Assembly: GCF_965208925.1 (NCBI RefSeq)
Contig: NZ_OZ242364.1
Span: 2,170,001-2,234,000 of the forward strand
Length of the DNA stretch: 64,000 nt
From: Poriferisodalis sp965208925
Lineage (GTDB): Bacteria; Actinomycetota; Acidimicrobiia; Acidimicrobiales; Poriferisodalaceae
Direction of reading: 5' to 3'
Shown here: piece after piece, positions 1-13,600 of the stretch
Layout of the letters: each line of letters begins with the position of its first letter
How positions within the stretch are numbered: the stretch's first letter is position 1
Program-made: the position numbers and the translations under genes
Notes under the pieces: model-generated
Database searches by the model: none
Told to the model about the DNA's origin: nothing
The model's input: only the letters and a program-made list of their open reading frames with translations

Positions 1-1407
1 CCGCCCGACGATCCCGACAGCCCCGTCGTCGGCGACCTGCTCCAGGCCACTGGCGAGATCGTCGACGACGATCCCGAGCCGTTCTTGTTCGTCTCCGCTG
101 TCGGCGGGCTGTGCCAGACCGTCGAGGGCGGCTCGGCGACGTTCTCGGTGCGCTTGAGAGACCGGGGTGACGCCCGCGGTGCCCCCAGCGCCGCACCGGT
201 CAGGGTGAACGTCAGCACTGGCGACGGCCGGCAGCCGGACGCGAGCCGCAACGCCAGCGCCGGGTCCGACTACGCGTCGCTGCATGAGTCGCTGACCTTC
301 GAGCCCGGCGAGCACTCCAAGTCGGTGACGGTGCAAACCCGCGACGACGAGTCGAACCCGGTGGGCGAGCAGAGCGAGCAGTTCGTGGTGAGGCTGTGGG
401 GGGCTCGTGGTGCGAGGCTGGGTCACAGTCCGGCGGAGGCGTCGTGCGAGATCATCGACGACGAGCCGGTGGTGACGGTCCGGCCGGCGCAGGCCGCCGA
501 GGGCAGCCCGATCTCGTTCGCGGTGCATCTCGATCCGCCGCCGACCTCTGACATCGAGCTGGGCTACCGGCTCCACGACTACCTGCTGGCAGCCCACCGG
601 GCGCAGCGGGCTGCAACGGCCGCGTGCGCCGGCGGTGACGACTACCTGCCGCTCAGCGGCGTGCTGCTCATCCCGGCGGGCAGCCGGTCGGCGATGCTGC
701 CGCCGGTCGGCACCTGCGCCGACTCGCAGGCCGAGCCCGACGAGCAGTTCTGGCTGAGCGTCAGCCGCCGCAGCGGCGAGGTGTACCTGCCGCCCGGCGC
801 CGGCGCAGCCGGCACCATCATCGACGACGACGTCCGCGAGGTCGACGAGGCGGTCGAGGACGTGCCGGGCGACACCTCCGGCGGCAGTCTGGACGATGCG
901 ACGGACGCCATCGACGACGACGTTGATGACGGCACCATCATCGACGACGACGTCCGCGAGGTCGACGAGGCGGTCGAGGACGTGGCGGACGACGCCTCCG
1001 GCGGCGGTCCGGACGATGCGGCGGACGCCGTCGACCGGCCGGCCGCCGGCGTGCCCATCGTGTCGATCGCAGATGCCCGGGTCTCCGAGGACGGCCGCAG
1101 CATCGAGTTCACGCTCGAGCTGCACGAGCCCGGCGCCTTCGACGGCCGGCTTCGCTACACGACGGCACCGATGACGGCCGCCTGGGCACCGGTCGGCGTG
1201 GCGCCGGCGACGGCAGGCGAGGACTTCGTCGCCGCCTCCGGCACGCTCGACATCGCCGCCGGCGAGGTGACAGCGACCGTGACCGTGGCCGTCAGCGACG
1301 ACGGCCGCGACGAGGCCGATGAGGGGTTCCTGCTGGTGCTCAGCAGCCCGATCCGGCTCGTCCTCGACGACGCCGCTGCGGTGGGCGTCATCGTCGACGA
1401 CGATTGA
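1..1407 (+). CDS. Calx-beta surface protein, 3' end (5' partial)
   Basis: The reading frame is already open at base 1, so the gene begins upstream of the window and the TTG at 85 is only an internal codon. About 468 codons are visible. They hold Calx-beta-type beta-sandwich repeats, each ending in the family's acidic signature (GEIVDDDP, CEIIDDEP, GTIIDDDV, GVIVDDD). Calx-beta repeats are Ca2+-binding extracellular modules in bacterial adhesins. An acidic, Ala/Asp-rich stretch at about residues 270-345 contains a duplicated 40-residue unit. The protein stops directly after its last Calx-beta signature with no CWB2, LPXTG or membrane anchor, so any anchoring part must lie in the missing N-terminal section. 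It is followed in the same direction by the 6607-codon gene at 1610. Surface location is inferred. Confidence 0.8.
   Translation, partial: PPDDPDSPVVGDLLQATGEIVDDDPEPFLFVSAVGGLCQTVEGGSATFSVRLRDRGDARGAPSAAPVRVNVSTGDGRQPDASRNASAGSDYASLHESLTFEPGEHSKSVTVQTRDDESNPVGEQSEQFVVRLWGARGARLGHSPAEASCEIIDDEPVVTVRPAQAAEGSPISFAVHLDPPPTSDIELGYRLHDYLLAAHRAQRAATAACAGGDDYLPLSGVLLIPAGSRSAMLPPVGTCADSQAEPDEQFWLSVSRRSGEVYLPPGAGAAGTIIDDDVREVDEAVEDVPGDTSGGSLDDATDAIDDDVDDGTIIDDDVREVDEAVEDVADDASGGGPDDAADAVDRPAAGVPIVSIADARVSEDGRSIEFTLELHEPGAFDGRLRYTTAPMTAAWAPVGVAPATAGEDFVAASGTLDIAAGEVTATVTVAVSDDGRDEADEGFLLVLSSPIRLVLDDAAAVGVIVDDD
811..1025 (+). repeat. In-frame 120-bp near-perfect duplication
   Basis: The segment starting at 811 recurs at 931. 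The first about 54 bases are identical and the next about 40 differ at only a few positions. The unit is 40 codons and includes the Calx-beta terminal signature GTIIDDDV followed by an acidic linker. It looks like a recent in-frame duplication of the domain end plus linker. Confidence 0.85.
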
Positions 1408-1525
1408 GCCCGCACAAGCCGGGTGTATGTGCGTATTCGCACAGACACCACCGCGGCACCGCGAGGATCATGGCCTGGAATGGCCGGCTCAGCGGGCGCA
1501 AACGCTTTCATTGCATGTAGAGAAC

Positions 1526-1557
1526 CAGATATATTCGTCAGTCATATCTCATATCTG
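1526..1557 (+). promoter_or_regulatory. AT-rich dyad upstream of the 6607-codon gene
   Basis: Within the 202-bp gap 1408-1609 an AT-rich patch contains CAGATAT (1526-1532) and its inverse ATATCTG (1551-1557). A second ATATCT lies at 1544-1549. It sits 53 bp before the first ATG of the giant gene. Similar GATA/TATC-type dyads occur upstream of the other giant genes at 45602, 57096 and 58561. A promoter or operator role is inferred; no clear -35 element is assigned. Confidence 0.4.
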
Positions 1558-1609
1558 CACTGTCCGACGGTGCCTCGTTTGATCCCGACAGTGTGACTGG
1601 GGGCTGGCA

Positions 1610-4600
1610 ATGACAACTTCCGACCGCGGCGCACGGCGCCTTGACATCGCTGCGGCGGCGGCAATGACGGCCGTTCGCGGTGCTCGGCGCGGTCTCCTTC
1701 GACCGTTCGGGGGGGGGGGGGGGGTCATGGACGCGCCACCCGCGCTCTGGCGCACCCCGGCTGTGAAGCGTCTCGGGGCCGCCGGCGTCGCGTTGGCGCT
1801 GGCGGCGGCGCTGCTGGCCCTGCCGGCGCCGCTGGGTTCCGCCCCCGCCGCCGCCCAGAGCACCCCGCCGACGGCGCCGGCCGGCTGCGGCAGCCCATCT
1901 ACGGGGGTCACGCAGAGCGCGTTCTCGAAAGTGACGACGACTACCACCTCGATCAGCTACGTGACCGACCTGTCCCTCTTTGGCGAAAGCGAGCGGAACC
2001 GGTTCGAGATGTGCCGGACCAAGAGCGACGGCACCGGAGAGAACGTCGCACTTGGTTCCTCCAAGGCAATTCATACCGATTTCCCATCCGGCACGCTCCG
2101 CAGGTTCGGCGCCCAGAGCAGTGGCCCACTGCTGCAGTCGGGAACCGACTACTGGATCAGGATCGGCGGCTATTCCACCGCAACCGCCTACGTGTGGCAC
2201 TACGCGGGCACCAGGCCGTACCCGCCGACGGCGCCGGCCGGCTGCGGGACAGACAATCGAGCGAACGATTTGGGCCGCGGCCTTGCGTCTGTGACACCGA
2301 CGGCAGATTCGGTCGTATTCAAGAACAATAACCCCCAGACATCGAATTGGCCGGTGTTTAGCACTCCCTACTCACATGTCGAGGTTTGGGGGTGCAAGCA
2401 AGGCAGCGACTCGACCTACGCCGCGACGAAAGCGATAGCGGCGGGGAGCTTCAGCGGCGATGCTGGCGCAACGAACACGGTGACGGGGTTGTCGGCCGAC
2501 ACCGACCACTGGTTCCAGGCCAGGGGGTACGGCCACGTGACGAGCTGGTACTACGTGCGCACGCTGCCGGCGGCGACGGCGGCGCCGCAGTTCTCGGCGG
2601 GCCCCGAGACGGGCTTCAGAGTTGCGGAGAACAGTGCCGCCGGGACGTCGGTGGGCACGCTGGCGGTGGTGCAGTCCGACAGCGACACGCTCACCTACTC
2701 GCTGGCGGGCGCCGACGCGTCCAGCTTCGCGATCGACAGCTCGGGCAACATCACGGTGGCCTCTGGCGCCACCCTCGACTACGAGACGAAGTCGTCGTAC
2801 GAGTTCACCGCGCAGGTGACCGACGGCAAGGACGCGTCGGACCAGCCCGAGGCCTCCCCGGCGACCGACGACACGATCACCGTGCATGTCGACCTGATCG
2901 ATATCGCCCTCGAGGCGCCGCCGACGGGGCTGACGGTGACGCCCACCTCGCCGGTGAGCCTCAACGTGTCGTGGACGGCGCCGGCCGGCGCCACGATCAC
3001 CGACTACGACGTGCGCTACTACCAGGGCACCGCCGACCCGACCGCCGAGGCCGACTGGATCACCGAAGGCGAGACCGGCGCGGCGCCCGACCCGGGCGCC
3101 GCCACGTCGGTTGTCATCCGCGGCCTCACGGCGAACACGAGCTACCGGGTGGCTGTGCGGGCCTCCGACGGCACCAACGTGTCGGTGTGGACAGCGTCGG
3201 TGCAGGCCGCCACGCAGATGGCGGTGGCGGGTGCGGCGTCGCTGGTGTCCAACATCGGCCAGCAAAAATCGGACACGGTGCATGTCAACCTGGCCAATTT
3301 GGAGGCGGCGCAGAGCTTCAACACCGGCACCCACGCCGATGGCTACACGCTGAGCACCATCGAGGTACACACCGCCGACACCGTCGCCGGGATGGCGGTG
3401 AAGCTGGTCGAGGGCACCGATGTGAACTCGTCGTCGGCGAGGGTGGTGACCCTGGTGGGCCCGGCCAGCTTCGGCTCGGGCGCGGGCACCGAGACGTTCA
3501 CCGCGCCGGAGGGCACGTTCCTGAACGCGAACGACAGCTATTGGGTGGTGGTGGAGGGCACCAGCGGCAACCTCAGCACCACCGGCACTCTCGGCTCGAT
3601 GTCGACGCCCATCACCGCCGAGGACGCGGGCTCGACCACGCGCTGGACGGTGGGGAACTCGCGGCGGGCGCGCACAAAGGGGACGGGGAACTTCGCCATA
3701 CCGACGTCGACGGAGCATCCGCTGGCCATCCGCGTCAACGGCGTGGTGCGCGACGTGACCTCGCCGAAGCTGGTGTCGGCGGGGGTGAACGGCACGGCCT
3801 ACACGCTGGTGTTCAGCGAGGATCTGGCGGCCGGCGTCGACTACAACGCGCTTGCCGCCGCGGGGGCGTTCACCGCCAAAGCCGACGGCGCCGCTTTGAC
3901 CGGCGCCTTCACGAGCCAGACGCTTGCGAGCGCCGGCAAGGTGCTGTCGCTGACCGGGCCCGAGGTGCAGCCGGGCCAGAAGGTGACGATCGCCTACACC
4001 AAGCCGACGAGCGGGGCAAGCCTGGCGGTGGCATTGCGGGATGCGGCGGGGAACCGTGTGGAGAGCTTCGGTGGCGGGCGGCGATCCGCGGCGGTGTCGA
4101 ACAAGCTCCAAGCCCAAGACGGGACGTCCTCGCTCAATGTTTTCAAGCGCGGTCAGGGGTTCACGACCGGGTCGAAAACGGGCGGCTACCCGCTGCGCGG
4201 CGTTGATCTCGTGTTCGGCCTAAGCAGTTCCACGGGGTCGAGTGGGTTGAGCGTGAAACTGGCCACCGGTCTCCCCAGTGCCACCAACGAGGTTGCGACC
4301 TTGACCAGTCCGAATCGGCTGTTCCCCGGGTCCAATACGTTCACCGCGCCCGCGGGCACAATATTGTCGGCCGACACGACCTACTACGTGGTGGTGGAGT
4401 CCTCCTTCTCGGTCAGCTTGGCCCACACCAACTCCGATCACGAGGACTCAGGTGCCGCGGCCGGGTGGAGCATCGACAACATCCACTACGGCAATCTCAA
4501 GGGCCTAAACACCAATTGGAGCCAGAGTAATCAGGCCCTGAAGGTCCAGGTGATCGTGTCTGATGACGTGGCCGTGAACAATGTGACGCCGCCGGTGGCG

Positions 4601-7600
4601 AACGCAGTGTCGCTGGTGTCCAACATCGACCAGGGCAAGTCGGACACGGTGCACGTCAACCTGGCCAGCTTGGAGGCGGCGCAGAGCTTCAACACCGGCA
4701 AGCACTCAGACGGCTACATGCTGAGCACGATCGAGGTGCACACCGCCGACACCGTCGCCGGGATGGCGGTGAAGCTGTTCGAGGGGGGAGACGTGAATTC
4801 GCCCCCGGCCGACGTCGTGACCCTGGTGGGCCCGGCCGGCTTCGGCTCCGGCGCGGGGTCTGAGACGTTCACTGCGCCGCCGGGCACCACGCTGAACCCC
4901 GATAGCCAATACTGGGTGGTCGTCGAGGGCGCCAGCGGCAACCTGAGCACGATCGGCTCCAGCGACACGCCCTCCGGCACAGACGACCCGGGCTCGACCG
5001 AGCGCTGGTCGGTGTGGAACGAGCGATGGGAGCGGAGTGGGACGGGGAACTTCGCCAAACCGACCGCGGGGACGCCCGCCAAGACGCACCCCCTCGCCAT
5101 CCGCATCAAAGGCGTGGTGCGCGACGTCACCGGTCCGAAGCCCCAGAGCCTGAAAGACGTGACGAACCGTACCGTCCGAATCGAATTCGACGAGGTGATC
5201 GTCAAGGATGGCGACTCCGCCGCGGGCTACACCATGGCCCTGAACGGCGAGTCGGTCACCCTGGCGTCAGCGGAAGTTCAGTCAGACTCTCAGCGGCTCG
5301 TGCTCACGCTGGAGTCGGCGCTGGTGAGGTCCGGCGACTGGATCAGCGTGAGCTACACCAAGCCGACCGACCAGGCGGCGCTGCCGTCGGCGCTGAGAGA
5401 CGGCTCCGGCAACCTAGCGGACAGCTTCGCCATCGGCGGCCTGAAGGGCACCGCCACGACCGCGGTGTCCAATACCGGGAAGACCATCAGCACTGGCGTG
5501 ACGTTGGGTGGTAGCCGCCGGGCGCAGTCATTCACCACCGGGTCCCTTGACTCCGGTTACACACTCGGCTCGGTGAAGATCCGATTTAGCGCTGCACCGG
5601 CGGGGCTCAGCGTCAAGCTGGCCAAAGGCACTCTCGCAGGCCAGAGTAGCGATCCTGCGACTGTGGTCACGTTCGACAATCCGGCATCGCTGACCGCAGG
5701 GATACTCACGTTCACGCCCACCGCCGCCGCCGTGTTGGATGCCAATACCACTTACCACGTGATCATCGCAGCCACTGAGGGTGGGGTAAATAGCAGCGAC
5801 ACAGGAATTGACGATGGCGGGCTGAATTTCTGGGGCGTGGGTAGTCAGGGATGTCGCGAGCTAGCCGTCTGGACTTGCCACGCAAACTCCCGATTTGGCA
5901 TCGGCGTGGAAGGGATCGAGCTTGACCGCATGCCGCCCAGGCCCGCGTCGATGGCGGTGTCGGGGACCGCGGTGACGGTGGACTTCGACGACGATCTCGT
6001 GGGTGACATCTCGTCGCTGACCGGCAGTTTTGCGGTGACGGTGGACGGAACGGCGGCCAGCGTGTCGGCGGCCAGCGTGGTCAACGACGGCGCGAGCAAG
6101 CGGCGGCGCTTCAGCCTGACCCTGTCGGAAGCGGCGACGGCCGGCCAGCTCGTGAGCGTCAACTACACCAAGCCCACGACGTCGCTGCCTCTCAGCTCGG
6201 GGCCGCGCGACGGCTCGGACAACCCCGTGGACAGCTTCGCTCTCGCGCTGCTGGTCGGCGCCGAAGTGCTGGTCTCCAACGAGGGTCAGCACAACAGTTT
6301 CACAGCGAACGCCAATCTCAGTGAACAGGAGCTCGGGCAGTGCTTCACGACGGGGAACAACCCCGGCGGCTACGAGCTCGGCTCGGTGACTTTGGATTTC
6401 GACGGGCTGCCCACAGGGGCACGAGCATGGCTGCGGACGCCGAACATCACCACGGCCGGCGGCGAGATTGCCTTGGTGAGCTCAGCGAATCTCACTGTGC
6501 GGACCGGTGTGCTCTTCACTGCGCCCCCCGACACGGTGCTGACCGCCGGCATTACGTATTGCTTGCGGGTGTCCGGCGACAGCGGAATCGCGCACGTCAA
6601 GGATGGTTCCGATGAGGATGGTGGCGGAAAGCCCGGCTGGTCGGTGGGGGACAACCGGCATGTGAAGGCCGCCAATGCCGATTGGGTCACGCCCGCTCCT
6701 CCGAACGACAACCCGTTCGGGATCCGCGTCACGGGCCTGGAGCGGGACGCGACGCCGCCCAGGCCTGCATCGATCGCAGTGTCGGGGACCGCGGTGACGG
6801 TGGACTTCGACGACGATCTCCTGGGTGACATCTCGTCGCTGACCGGCAGTTTTGCGGTGACGGTGGACGGAACGGCGGCCAGCGTGCCGGCGGCCAGCGT
6901 GGTCGACGACGGCGCGAGCAATCGGCGCCGCTTCAGCCTGACCCTGTCGGAAGCGGTGACGGCCGGCCAGCTCGTGGTCGTCGCCTACACCAAGCCCACG
7001 GCGGCGTCGGAGCTGGCCAACGCGCCGCGCGACTCCCACGGCAACCGCGTGGACAGCTTCTCGCTCGGTGTGGTGGCCGGTGCCGCCATGCTGGTGTCCA
7101 ACATCGGCCAGGCCGTCGACGCCACGACCAAGGTGGACTTGGCCAGCAAGGACGTGGCGCAGAGCTTCAACACCGGCAACAACCCCGACGGCTTCGCGCT
7201 GAGCACCGTCGAGATCCGCGCCGCCGGCGCCCTCGAGGGGGCGACGGTGAGGGTGGTCGAGGCGTACTCGGCGGGCGCCGTCCCCGACACCGGCGGGGTG
7301 ACCTTGGTGAACCCCGTCAGCCCTGAGCCCCAAGGCGGCATTCTCACGTTCACCGCACCCCCCGGCACGGTGCTGAACAACGCCGCCCAGTACTGGGTGG
7401 TCGTCGAGGGCACCAGCGGCGAGCTGAGCACGATCACCGGCACTGCCGACGACGCCGGCGCGGAGACGCGCTGGGCGGTGTTCGACCAGCGGGCGGAGCG
7501 GGCGGCCTCGGGAGGCACATTCGCGGACGTGGGCTCGGGATCGCACCCCCTGGGCATCCGCGTCAAGGGCGTCAAGCGCGATGTGACCCCGCCGAAGCCG

Positions 7601-10600
7601 ACCTCGCTTGCGGCAACAAGATTCAGCGTCTTCCGGTTCAACCTGCTGCTGGACTTCGACCAGCCGCTTGCTGCCGGCTTTGGCACCGCGACGGATTGGA
7701 CCGTGACAGTCAACGGCGCCGCGGTCGCGGCCGACGCCCCGACGGCCGCGACCGCGGCCAATCGCCGCCTGAACATCAGGGTGCCCAGCCGCATCGATAC
7801 AGGCGACTGGGTGACGGTCGCCTATACCAAGCCCACCGCCGCGTCCCGGCTGGCGAACTCGCTGCGCGACCAGTCGGGCAACCAAGCCGACAGCTTCACC
7901 CTCGGCCTGCTGTTCGGCGACGAGGCGCAGGTGTCGAATATCGGCAAGGTGAACGCAGCAAACCCCGTGGACATTTCCTCCTTCACCAGAGGCGTGCCGT
8001 TCAGCACAGGCCCCAATGCCGACGGCTATGTGCTGAGCTCGGTGGAGTTGGACTTCCTCTCAGCACCGGCGAATCCCGTCGTGAAGCTGGCAAAAGACTC
8101 CGACCGCGGAACGACGCTGGTCACCTTCGACAATCCGCCAAGCCTGGGAACGGGGGTTCTCAAGTTCACCGCCCCCACCGCCCAGCGGCTGGATCCCAGC
8201 ACCACGTACATCGTGATTGTCAGCGGCACCGGCGGGTCGGTGAAGACCGCGGCGGCCAATGACGGGAGCGAGGACCCCGGAGCGAAGCCAGGCTGGAGTG
8301 TAGCCGACACCCCCTGCTCACTCGCCGGCACCACGTGGACGTGCGTCGGATCAAGCGCCATCGGCCTGCGAGTGAACGGGGCTGCGCGCGATGTGTCGCC
8401 GCCCAAGCCGACATCGGCTACGGCGCTGGGCTCCAGCGTGTGTGTGGTGTTCGATGAACAGCTCGACAAAAATTTCGGCAACGCCGCCGGCTTCACGGTG
8501 AAGGTCAACGGCTCACAGGTTGCTCTCCATGCACTCCAGCTCTTTGCGATCCTTGGCGTCGGCGACGACGAGGACAGGCAGGCATGCATCACTCTTGCGA
8601 CGGCTGTAGTGGCGGGCGATGGGGTGACCGTCGCCTATGCCAAGCCGACGGGCGAACCCAGCAGGCTTCAGGACCTGCGCGGCAACGAGGTGGAGAGCTT
8701 TACTTTGGGCAGGCCTGTCGTGGCGGTGTCGAATCTTGGCAAGCCTGAGGGCAGCTTTCAGAATCTCGCCACACAGGACTTCGCTGTGGGGTTCACGACA
8801 GGGTCGCGTTCCGACGGCTATGCGTTGGACAGCGTCGACGTCGAGTTCGCAAGTACGGTGGACCCGACGGGGGTGAGCGTCAAGCTGGCCACCGGTCTTC
8901 CGAGCGCCACCAACGTTGTTGCGACATTGACCAACCCGGCGACGCTGGTCCGCGGGGTCAATACGTTCGCCGCGCCTGCGGGCACCACGCTGTCGGCCGA
9001 TACGACGTATTACGTGGTGGTGGAGGCCACGACGGGCCGTGTGGTCACTGCCCTGGACTTTGATGAGGACTCCGCCGACTTGGCCGGTTGGGGCATCCAG
9101 AACGGCCGCCACAATAGGAACGCGTCCTCGACCGGCTCATGGTCCACCAGCTCCCACCCCTTCAAGATCCGGGTTCGGACGGCGCCAGAACTGACAGTGG
9201 CGAATATCACGAAGCCGAAGGTGACGGGGGTGGCGATCACGTCGGATCCGGGGCCGGCGGGCGTGTACGGGCCGGGCGACTTCATCGACGTGTCGGTGAC
9301 GTTCGACGCGGCGGTGACGGTGGACACCGCGTCGGGCACGCCGCAGTTGGATATCAAGTTCGACCCGATGTTCGGGGAGCAGGCGGCTGTGTATCACAGC
9401 GGCAGCGGCACTAAGACGCTGGTGTTCCGCTACGGACCGGTGGCGAGCCCGAACACCTCGACGGCCGGAGTGGCCGTGCTGGAGGACACGCTGGATCTAG
9501 ACGGCGGCACGATCAAGCTGGTGGGGTCGGCGACGGTGGACGCGGCGCTGGACCACGACGGGGTGGGCCACGACAGCGGCCATCGCATCGACACGACGGC
9601 GCCCACTGCGGAGGGGCGAATCGTGAACGACGGCGGCTCGTGGTACGCGGTGCTGCTGTTCGACGAGGACCTCGATGAGGGCTCGGTGCCGGTGGTCGCC
9701 CAGTTCGCATACACAATCGACGGTGCCGCACAGGCAGACATATCGGTGGAGATCAGGAACCGCCGTCAGGTGTGGGTGAAGGTCGTCGCCGGCCCAATCT
9801 CCAGCGGGACGGCCAAGCTGACCTACTCCTACGACAGCACCGAAAGCACCCATCGCCCGATCCGCGACCTCGCGGGGAACAACGCGGCGGCCTTCACGGG
9901 CAACGACGCCAAGACGCTGACATTGGCGAGGGCGCCGTCGTTCGACGGCGAAGCTTCCCAGACGCTGACGATCCCGGAAAACAACGCCGACGGGGCGTCG
10001 GTGGGCGAGCCGGTGGCGGCCACCGACCCCGACGGCGACACGCTGACGTACACGCTGACCGGCGCGGATGCGGGGTCGTTCACGATCAGCAGCACGGGCC
10101 AGATCAAGGTGAAGCCGGGGGTGACGCTGAACCACGAGGCGAAGTCCAGCTACGCCTTCACCGCCCAGGTGACCGACAAAGAGGACGTCCTCGGCGACGA
10201 GCAGAAAGCCCTGGCCCCGGCGGTGTCCAACCTGGGCCGGCCGCAGTCTTCTAGCGTTTTCTTGGGGGGTCAGGATGTAGCGCAGGGCTTCACCACAGGC
10301 CCCAAGGCGACGATGCTGACAGCAGTCCAGATCAGTGTCGTACGAAACTTTCAGAATGGGAACGTGGCGGTGCATTCGGAGCTGCCGCCGACGAACGCGA
10401 ACCGGGTCGCGTTGGTCGCGAGCGGGGTGAACCACGACCATAATGGGGACCCGGTTTTCACAGCACCCGCAGGCGTGCTCCTCCACGCCGACACCCAGTA
10501 CTTCGTGGTGGTGTCGGCCGACAATGGATATCTTGATTGGACGCTTTCCGATGCCGAGGATTCTGGCTCGGCGAGCGGTTGGAGCATCCGCAACTTCATA

Positions 10601-13600
10601 CAGTCGTCAAGCTCGGGATGGTCCCCACCGGCAGATTTGAGTGCGGCCGCGCTTGCGCTATCGATGCGGGTGGACGCCACCGAGATATTTGCCGACGACA
10701 CGGTCGCGGTGACGGTGAATGTGGCCGATCAGAACGAGCCGCCGGAGCCGCCGACGGGGTTGTCGGTCACGGGGCAGTCGTCGAGCACCTTGACGCTGGG
10801 CTGGACGGCGCCCGCCGCGGACGCCAGCCGTCCCGCGGTGAACGACTACGACGTGCGCTACTTCAAGGGCAGCGCCGACCCGACCGACGACGACGACTGG
10901 ATCGAGCCCGACGAGACCGGCGGCCACGACCACCAGGGCGCGGGCACCACCACGACGATCACCGGCCTCGATGCCAATTCCGCCTACCGGGTGCAGGTGC
11001 GGGCCGGCAACGGCGAGGGCACCAGCGCGTGGACGTCGTCGGCGGCCGGCATGACCAACAACCAGCCGGTGATCACGCTGTCGGTGCAGCGGACGAATCC
11101 GGCGGGTCCCCCGCACAACCAGGTCGCGGAGGGTGCGACGGCCACGTTCGAGGTCACCGCCACCCGGATGGTGTCGGACAACGCCGATGCGGTGAGCTTG
11201 CAGCTCGCGGTGCAGAGCGGGTCCACAGGCACCAGCGGCACCCACTACACCATCAGCCCGGCGACGCTGCCCACCATCTCGATCGCCCAGAACGAGGCCA
11301 GCGCTTCTGCCAATGTCACCATCACCAATCCTGAGGAGTCGCTGAACGACGGCGACAAGACCGTCGTGCTCGGGCCGGCGGCCGCGGCCGACGCATCGAC
11401 GCAGGTTTCGAACACTGGGCAGACGCTCGACAGTTCCGGAGCCGTTACTTTCCAGAGCGATTTCAGCCAGCCGTTCACCACAGGCAGCAACGCCGCGGGC
11501 TACACGCTCACCGGGGTCAGCTTGAACATTAACTACCTCGGAACGGGGGCAACTCCGACCCACAGCGTGGCCATCTTTGCGGCGGACTCGAGCAACCAGC
11601 CGACCGGCACCACCCTGGGCACGCTGACGAATCCGACCTCGCTCGAGAGTGGCTCCAACGAGTACACGGCGCCGGGAGCGGGCATCGATCTGGATGCCGG
11701 CACGACCTACGTCGTGGTGTTCACAGGCAGCACCGCGAACCCCACGAACAGCATGCGTTTCGTTCGCGCAACGGCGTCGGACGCCGAGGATTCGGGTGCC
11801 GCGCCGGGATGGACGATCGGGGACAGCCGCCGCATCAGGACCTCCGGCGATACCCCATGGAACGCGTCCGGCTTCTCGGTGAGTCTCGCCATCACGGGAT
11901 CGGCCAAGACGCTGACGGCGGGGTGGGGCGTGACCCCGGTGACGATCACGGTGACGGACGACGACGCGCCGTCGACCGAGATCGACCTGAGCGTGGAGCC
12001 CGCCAGCCTGGCGGAATCGGCCGGCAGCACGACGGTGACGGTGACGGCGACCACCAACGCGGCGGCGCTGGCAACGGCCACCACCGTGACGGTGTTGCTG
12101 GGCGGGGGCGCGACAAGCGGCACCGACTACACGGCGCCGGCGACGCTGCCGGTGATCACCATCGCGGCGGGGCAGACCTCGGGCACCGCAACCATCGCGA
12201 TCGATCCCCAACAGGACGTCATCGACGAGGGCGACGGCGAGGACATCGAATTCGGCGGCACCCACTCGGGCGGGCTGACGGTGAACCCGGTGGACCTCAC
12301 CATCACCGACGACGACGCCGCGCCCACGAAGATCAACCTCAGCTTCACTCCTTCGAGCATCAACGAGGACAACGACGGCGACGACACGGGCACCGACCCC
12401 GACGCGGTGACGGTGACGGTGACCGCCGCGCTGGTGGGCACCACCCGCACCGTGGCCACCACCGTGAGCCTCGCCTCGGCGCTGGGCGGCACCGCCACGC
12501 CCGGCACCGGCAACGACTACACGCTGGGCGGGTCGCTGCCGACGTCGATCACGATCCCCGCCGGGAGCGCCAGCGCCAGCGCGACCACCACCTTCACCAT
12601 CACCCCGGTCAACGACGACGAGAGCGAGGGCACCGAGACGATCACCCTGGCCGGCTCGGCCTGCAAGGTCGACCCGGTGAACAGCGTGTGCCCGACCGGC
12701 CAGGGGTTCACGGTGAGCGCCGCGTCGCTGGACCTGGTGGACGACGATTTGCCGTTGATCACGTTGAGCACTTCGCGTCCGGGCACGGACCCCGACGACA
12801 GCGTGATGGAGGGCTTGTCGGCGACGTTCACTGTCACTGCGACGCGCGGCGATGGCGGGGGGACTGCTGCGTTGAGCGTGCCGCTGGCGGTGGGGACGGT
12901 CGCGTCGGGCGGTGCGACCTCGGGCACCGACTACACGGCGCTGTCGAGCCTGCCGACGATCACGATCGCGGCCGGCGCGGATACCGGCACGGCGACGGTG
13001 ACGGTCGCCACGATCGAGGACCGCCTCGTGGAGGGCGCCGAGACGATCCGGCTCGCCAGCACGGTGTCGGGCTTCCAGGTGGTGCCCGCCGACATCACCA
13101 TCACCGACGACGACAATAAGTCGACGGGCATCACGCTGTCGGCGAGCCCGAACAGCCTGGCGGAGTCGGCCGGTGACACGTCGGTGCGGGTGACCGCCAC
13201 GGTCAATGACGGCGCGCCGGACTCGGCGGTGACGGTGGTGCTGGGCGTGTCGGGCACGGCGGCGCGGGACACCGACTACACGGCGACCCCGTCGACGCTG
13301 CCGACGATCACCATCGCGGCGGGGCAGACCTCGGGCTTCGCGGACATCACGATCGACCCGACCGATGACAGCCTCGATGAGGGCACCGGGGAGACGTTCA
13401 GCATCGTCGACACCGACGGCACCTCCGCGGGCGGGCTGGCGGCGACGGTGACCGGGGCCACGTTCACCATCACCGACAACGACGCCACGCCCACCGCCTT
13501 CACCTTGAGCTTCGACCCGACCAGCATCGACGAGGACCACGGCTCGGCGGTCACGGTGACGATCACCGCCACGCTGGTGGGCGACTCGACGCGCACCACC

